Shown here: in pieces, positions 6,007 to 9,032 of the stretch | Numbering within the stretch: the first letter of the stretch is position 1 | How the letters are laid out: each line of letters starts with the position of its first letter | From: CAVPGH01 sp046726955 | Lineage (GTDB): Bacteria > Acidobacteriota > Vicinamibacteria > Fen-336 | DNA length: 9,032 nucleotides | Direction of reading: 5' to 3' | Assembly: GCA_046726955.1 (NCBI GenBank) | Contig: JBKPBQ010000028.1 | Span: 1 to 9,032, forward strand | The notes under the pieces: model-generated | What the model saw: the letters and a program-made list of their open reading frames with translations, nothing else | What the model was told of the DNA's origin: nothing | The model's database searches: none | Program-made: the position numbers and the translations under genes

Positions 6007-6849
6007 ATGTCCGACGATGGGCGTGTGCTATCCTCGGCGCCCCAGCCGAAAGGACCGGACAAGGCAGTGGGCCGCGTCGTCGCCGTAGCCAACCAGAAGG
6101 GCGGGGTGGGGAAGACCACGACCGCCATCAACCTCGCGGCGAGCCTGGCCGCGGCCGAGAGGAAGGTCCTCGCCGTCGACGCGGACCCCCAGGGGAACCT
6201 CACGTCCGGGCTCGGCCGCAAGACCCGCGAGTCGAGGCCGAGCCTCTACGAGGCGCTCATCGACCAGCGGCCGCTCGAGGAGCTCGTCGTCCCCACGGAC
6301 CTCGAGCACCTGATGCTCGTCCCTTCCGACCGGAACCTGACGGGAGCGGAGGTCGAGCTCGTCCCCCTCCTCGCCCGCGAGTTCCGGCTGAAGGAGGCGC
6401 TCGCCCCCCTCGTCGACCGCTACGACTACGTGTTCGTGGACTGCCCGCCGAGCCTGGGCCTCCTGACCGTCAACGCGCTCACCGCCGCCGACAGCGTCCT
6501 CATCCCCTTGCAGTGCGAGTACTTCGCGCTCGAGGGGATCTCCGAGCTCGTGGCCACGCTGCAGCGGGTGAAGCGCGCGCTCAACCCGGGGCTCGAGATC
6601 GAGGGGGTCCTCCTGACCATGGTCGACGAGCGGACGAACCTCACCCAGCAGGTCATGGCCGAGGTCAAGAAGCACTTCCGCGACCAGGTCTTCAAGGTGC
6701 AGGTCCCGCGGAGCGTCCGCCTCGCCGAGGCGCCGAGCTTCGGCAAGCCCGTCCTTCTTTACGACATCCGCTCGCGGGGGGCGGAGGCCTACCTCGAGCT
6801 CGCCCAGGAGATCATGTCCCACGGGCAGCTGGCGCTCTTCGCGCGATGA
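6007..6849 (+). CDS. parA: Chromosome partitioning ATPase ParA (Soj)
   Basis: ParA is a deviant-Walker ATPase that binds DNA non-specifically in its ATP state and, driven by ParB, moves origins apart. The protein shows VVAVANQKGGVGKTTTAINLA (deviant Walker A, K31 and K36 numbered from ATG 6007), VDADPQGN (57-64), YDYVFVDCPP (139-148, Walker B) and the typical C-terminal VPRSVRLAEAPSFGKPV. From ATG 6007 it has 280 residues, but the first 20 are not conserved and no ribosome site precedes that ATG. GTG 6067 would give MGRVVAVANQKGG, the usual Soj start, with AAGGACCGGACAAGG-type purines upstream, so a 260-residue product is the better guess. The stop overlaps the parB ATG (ATGA), which couples the two. 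Confidence 0.95.
   Translation: MSDDGRVLSSAPQPKGPDKAVGRVVAVANQKGGVGKTTTAINLAASLAAAERKVLAVDADPQGNLTSGLGRKTRESRPSLYEALIDQRPLEELVVPTDLEHLMLVPSDRNLTGAEVELVPLLAREFRLKEALAPLVDRYDYVFVDCPPSLGLLTVNALTAADSVLIPLQCEYFALEGISELVATLQRVKRALNPGLEIEGVLLTMVDERTNLTQQVMAEVKKHFRDQVFKVQVPRSVRLAEAPSFGKPVLLYDIRSRGAEAYLELAQEIMSHGQLALFAR
6026..6034 (+). promoter_or_regulatory. Possible extended -10 promoter element for parAB
   Basis: TGCTATCCT is an extended -10 form (TGn plus TATCCT, four of six matches to TATAAT), with no recognisable -35. It lies between ATG 6007 and GTG 6067. If it is used, the message starts near 6041 and only GTG 6067 can begin ParA. The same 8-mer GTGCTATC recurs ahead of the bactofilin gene (7756-7763). 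Confidence 0.3.
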
Positions 6850-7718
6850 ACGGGCAAAAGCGCAAGGCTCTCGGGAAGGGACTGTCGGCGCTCCTTCCCG
6901 AGCCGGAGGGCACGCCGCTCTCGTCCGAGTCGTCCGCGGCGGAGGTGGAGGTCGGCCGGCTCGAGCCGAATCCGCTGCAGCCGCGGTCGGCGATCGAGCC
7001 CGCGCGGCTCCAGGAGCTCGCCGCCTCCATACGCGAGAGCGGCATCGTGCAGCCGATCCTCGTGCGGCGGCGGGGGGAGCGCTACCAGATCATCGCGGGG
7101 GAGCGGCGCTGGCGGGCGGCGCAGCAGCTCGGCCTGGCCACGGTACCGGTCACCGTGCGCGACGTCCCCGACGAGCGGCTGCTGGAGCTCGCCCTCGTCG
7201 AGAACATCCAGCGCGAGGAGCTGACGCCCCTGGAGGAGGCCCAGGCCTTCCAGCGCCTCCACGACGAGTTCCGCCTGACCCAGGAGGAGATCGCCAAGCG
7301 CGTGGGCCGCGACCGCTCGACGGTCGCGAACACGGTCCGTCTCCTCCGCCTCCCTCGGGAGCTGCGCGAGCTGGTGGCCGCGGGCCGGCTCGATGCGGGC
7401 CACGCCCGTGCCCTTCTCGCCCTCGACCGCACGGAGGACCAGATAGCGGTCGGGCGGGAGGCCGCGCGCAAGGCGCTGTCGGTGCGCGAGGTGGAGAGGC
7501 GGGTGGCGGCCCTGCGGGCCCCCCGGTCCTCGCGGCCGGCGGGCAAGAAGGACGCGAACACGCGCGCCGCCGAGGAGCGGCTGCGCGCCGCCCTCGGCAC
7601 CCGGGTGCAGATCAGCCGCCGCGGCCGCGCGGGCACGCTGCGCATCGCCTTCGCGAGCGAGGCCGAGCTCAACCGGCTCTACGAGGCGCTCGTCCGCGCC
7701 GGACGCAGCCGCGGCTGA
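6846..7718 (+). CDS. parB: Chromosome partitioning protein ParB (Spo0J)
   Basis: ParB is a CTP-dependent DNA clamp that loads at parS and stimulates ParA. The 290 residues contain the N-terminal ParA-stimulating segment KALGKGLSALLP (7-18), the ParB/Srx CTPase domain (about 32-125) with NPLQPR, SGIVQPILVRRR, GERRWRA (85-91) and ENIQREELTPLEEA (119-132), the parS-recognition helix-turn-helix (about 134-158, LTQEEIAKRVGRDRSTVANTV), and a C-terminal dimerisation domain (about 238-290) after a basic linker. Length and domain order are normal. The ATG overlaps the parA stop by 4 nt. The frame is open well upstream inside parA and the hydrolase gene, but that part is out-of-frame and not ParB. Its likely targets are the parS sites at 4545-4575. 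Confidence 0.97.
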   Translation: MNGQKRKALGKGLSALLPEPEGTPLSSESSAAEVEVGRLEPNPLQPRSAIEPARLQELAASIRESGIVQPILVRRRGERYQIIAGERRWRAAQQLGLATVPVTVRDVPDERLLELALVENIQREELTPLEEAQAFQRLHDEFRLTQEEIAKRVGRDRSTVANTVRLLRLPRELRELVAAGRLDAGHARALLALDRTEDQIAVGREAARKALSVREVERRVAALRAPRSSRPAGKKDANTRAAEERLRAALGTRVQISRRGRAGTLRIAFASEAELNRLYEALVRAGRSRG

Positions 7719-7741
7719 GGCGGCCGCGATCGCGGAGCCTC
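7717..7741 (+). terminator. Possible hairpin terminator or boundary element after parB
   Basis: GAGGC (7717-7721) pairs with GCCTC (7737-7741), and inside them CCGC/GCGG pair around a GATC loop (the 12-bp palindrome CCGCGATCGCGG at 7724-7735). The hairpin overlaps the parB stop. No T-run follows, so it is not a classical intrinsic terminator. It may only mark the 3' end or attenuate. Confidence 0.25.
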
Positions 7742-7756
7742 AATCCTCCGGCCCCG

Positions 7757-7765
7757 TGCTATCGT
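7757..7765 (+). promoter_or_regulatory. Possible extended -10 element for the bactofilin gene
   Basis: TGCTATCGT has TGn plus TATCGT (four of six matches to TATAAT) and lacks a clear -35. It would start transcription near 7772, right at the 5' edge of a strong hairpin, 43 nt before the ATG. It shares GTGCTATC with the element before parA. Confidence 0.3.
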
Positions 7766-7772
7766 TCCCCCC

Positions 7773-7796
7773 GGGACGGCTGAGGCACGCCGTCCC
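7773..7796 (+). promoter_or_regulatory. 5' leader stem-loop before the bactofilin gene
   Basis: GGGACGGC (7773-7780) and GCCGTCCC (7789-7796) form a perfect 8-bp stem with an 8-nt loop. The stem ends 9 nt before the GGAGA ribosome site at 7806-7810. No U-tract follows, so message stabilisation or translational control fits better than termination. Confidence 0.4.
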
Positions 7797-7814
7797 CCTT
7801 CCGACGGAGAGCCG

Positions 7815-8204
7815 ATGATCAAGCTGAAGGGCCTCGCCACGAGCGAGGACCTGAACGGTTTCATGGACCAGGGGACGGAGTTCCTGGGCGAGCTGCGCTT
7901 CCGCGACACCATGCGCATCGACGGCCGGCTCAAGGGCAAGATCGTCTCCGACAACACCCTCATCATCGGAGAATCCGGACAGGTGGAGGCGGAGATCGAC
8001 TGCGGGGTCGTCTCGATCCGGGGGACGGTGTCGGGCCGCGTCCACGGGCGCCAGCGCATCGAGCTCCTGGCCGGGGCCAAGGTCCAGGCGACGCTCATCT
8101 CGCCCAAGCTCGTGATCGAGGACGGGGCGTTCTTCCAGGGGGACTGCGAGATGGGAGGGCCGCCCCGGGGCGCCCTCGCCGCGCCCCCCGGACCCCGTTC
8201 GTGA
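7815..8204 (+). CDS. Bactofilin (polymer-forming cytoskeletal protein)
   Basis: Bactofilins polymerise without nucleotide into filaments or patches that act as scaffolds for polar proteins, cell-wall enzymes or chromosome-segregation factors. The 129 residues show the beta-helix core (about 18-113) with its repeating short strands: GTEFLGELRFRDTMRIDGRLKG, then IIGESGQVEAEIDCGVVSIRGTVSGRV, then GRQRIELLAGAKVQATLISPKLVIEDGAFFQGDCEM, the last being the family's typical closing motif. A short N-terminal tail and a Pro/Gly/Ala-rich C-terminal tail flank the core. GGAGA at 7806-7810 sets the ATG. It follows parB by 96 nt on the same strand. In Myxococcus, bactofilins clustered with parAB anchor the partition system, so a segregation role is a reasonable inference. 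Confidence 0.93.
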   Translation: MIKLKGLATSEDLNGFMDQGTEFLGELRFRDTMRIDGRLKGKIVSDNTLIIGESGQVEAEIDCGVVSIRGTVSGRVHGRQRIELLAGAKVQATLISPKLVIEDGAFFQGDCEMGGPPRGALAAPPGPRS

Positions 8205-8213
8205 GCCGCGGCC

Positions 8214-8241
8214 GGTCACTATACTTCTTTATATAGTCACC
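8214..8241. promoter_or_regulatory. AT-rich dyad with -10-like sequences upstream of selD
   Basis: Arms GGT-C-ACTATA (8214-8223) and TATAGT-C-ACC (8232-8241) form an inverted repeat: six pairs, one C/C mismatch and three more pairs around an 8-nt centre. It is strikingly AT-rich for this window. TATACT (8220-8225) and TATAGT (8232-8237) each match TATAAT at five of six positions, but no good -35 is visible. It may be the selD promoter overlapped by an operator. Confidence 0.45.
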
Positions 8242-8251
8242 CGGCGGAACC

Positions 8252-9032
8252 GTGACCGACGAGAGAGAACGCATCCGGCGGCTCACCGAGCGCGTCCGCT
8301 GCGCGGGTTGAGCGAGCAAGCTCGGTCCCTCCGAGCTCGCCCAGGTCCTGGGCGCCCTGCCGGCCACGAGCGACCCCCACGTGCTCGTCGACTACACGAC
8401 CGGCGACGACGCCGGTGTCTATCGCCTCGACGAGAAGACGGCGCTCGTGCAGACGGTCGACTTCTTCACGCCCGTGGTGGACGACCCCGAGGCCTTCGGG
8501 ATGATCGCGGCGGCCAACGCGCTCTCCGACGTGTACGCGATGGGCGGCCGACCGCTGACCGCGCTCAGCATCGCCGCCTTTCCCGAGGACGACTTCCCGC
8601 CGGAGTGGGCGGCCGCGATCGTGCGCGGAGGAGCCCTGAAGCTCCAGGAGGCGGGCTGCGTCCTGCTCGGGGGCCACACCGTGCGCGACCCCGAGATCAA
8701 GTTCGGCTACGCGATCACGGGGATCGTGGATCCCGGCGAGCTCCTCACCAATGCGCAGGGAAAGCCGGGGGACGTGCTGGTCCTGACCAAGTCTCTCGGG
8801 ACCGGCATCATCGCCACCGCCCTCAAGGCGGGGAAGGCCCCGGCGGAGGCCGTGGAGGCCGCGACGTGGTCCATGGCGACCCTCAATCGCATCCCCGCCA
8901 CCGTCGCGCGGCGGCACGGCGTGCGCGCCGCCACCGACATCACGGGCTTCGGACTCGTAGGGCACGCGCTGAACGTGGCGAAGGAGAGCGGCGTGACGCT
9001 CGAGATCGAAAGCGCACTCGTCCCGGTGCTTC
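8252..9032 (+). CDS. selD: Selenide, water dikinase SelD with in-frame UGA selenocysteine (3' end outside window)
   Basis: SelD makes selenophosphate from selenide and ATP, the selenium donor for Sec-tRNA and selenouridine. From GTG 8252 the frame reads through TGA at 8309-8311, giving ERVRCAG-U20-ASKLGP. U20 and K23 fall where E. coli SelD has catalytic Cys17 and Lys20, so the UGA is a selenocysteine codon, not a mutation. After it the family is clear: DYTTGDDAGVY, QTVDFFTPVVDDP, ANALSDVYAMGGRP, LLGGHTVRD, KPGDVLVLTKSLGTG and AATDITGFGLVGHAL. TAG at 8234 blocks the frame upstream, so GTG 8252, with GGCGGA about 4 nt before it, is the only standard start. About 260 codons are present of an expected 340-350. 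Standard gene callers would start it late or call it broken. Confidence 0.94.
8309..8340 (+). promoter_or_regulatory. Bacterial SECIS-like hairpin directly after the selD UGA
   Basis: Immediately 3' of the UGA, AGCTCGG (8319-8325) pairs with CCGAGCT (8331-8337) around the 5-nt loop TCCCT. An alternative adds an outer GCGAG/CTCGC stem (8312-8316 with 8336-8340), leaving a bulge on the 5' side. The GGU at the top of the stem recalls the GGU recognised by SelB in E. coli fdhF. The distance from the UGA to the loop, about 14 nt, is at the short end for bacterial SECIS elements. Confidence 0.65.

Noticed and set aside
6813..6828. parS-like TGTCCCACGGGCAG near the end of parA
   Set aside because: It lacks the central CACGTG and the palindromic arms.
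5529..6845. Upstream extension of the parB frame through the hydrolase gene and parA
   Set aside because: It is low-complexity out-of-frame sequence; the ParB N-terminus starts at the ATGA overlap at 6846.
8309..8311. selD as a pseudogene broken by a stop codon
   Set aside because: The TGA is at the exact catalytic Cys/Sec position, is followed by a hairpin, and the rest of the gene is intact.
1..9032. CRISPR arrays, tRNA or rRNA genes, insertion sequences
   Set aside because: I saw no regularly spaced repeats, cloverleaf sequences, rRNA segments or transposase motifs on either strand.

Overview
This is a GC-rich bacterial chromosome segment spanning a replication-origin neighbourhood. The gene order (dnaA diverging from rpmH-rnpA-yidD-yidC-jag-rsmG, then parA-parB) is the classical oriC-proximal arrangement. 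YidC has a large periplasmic domain, which means a diderm host. The YidC core (an Asn instead of Arg/Lys in the groove helix, a PLR motif, and the loop around FLWIPDLSQKDP), the Thr-type sulfatase-like protein and the bactofilin all remind me most of Acidobacteriota, with Myxococcota/Deltaproteobacteria as the alternative. This placement rests on memory of the families and was not tested by a search.

Layout. Positions 1-505 (minus strand) hold the N-terminal part of dnaA. Positions 506-897 are non-coding: an AT-rich stretch, two facing DnaA-box-like 9-mers, a likely dnaA promoter (minus) and a likely rpmH promoter (plus), so this is an oriC candidate. Positions 898-4540 are a tightly packed operon of rpmH, rnpA, yidD, yidC, jag/khpB and rsmG, with overlapping junctions; rsmG lacks a normal start codon in its own frame. 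Positions 4545-4575 hold one near-perfect and one degenerate parS site. Positions 4648-6003 encode an exported sulfatase-like hydrolase of the alkaline phosphatase superfamily. Positions 6007-7718 are parA-parB, 7815-8204 a bactofilin, and 8252 to the window end a 3'-truncated selD whose catalytic residue is encoded by an in-frame UGA (selenocysteine), followed by a SECIS-like hairpin.

Functionally the window joins replication initiation (DnaA, oriC candidate), chromosome segregation (parS, ParA, ParB, and perhaps the bactofilin as a polar scaffold), membrane-protein insertion (YidD, YidC), tRNA maturation (RnpA), ribosome parts and modification (L34, RsmG), and selenium metabolism (SelD). 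The strongest non-routine observations are the UGA-containing selD with its SECIS candidate, the parS pair next to an exported hydrolase inserted ahead of parAB, the bactofilin linked to parABS, and the start/frame problem in rsmG. I found no mobile element, CRISPR array, tRNA or rRNA, and no convincing new defence or biosynthetic system.
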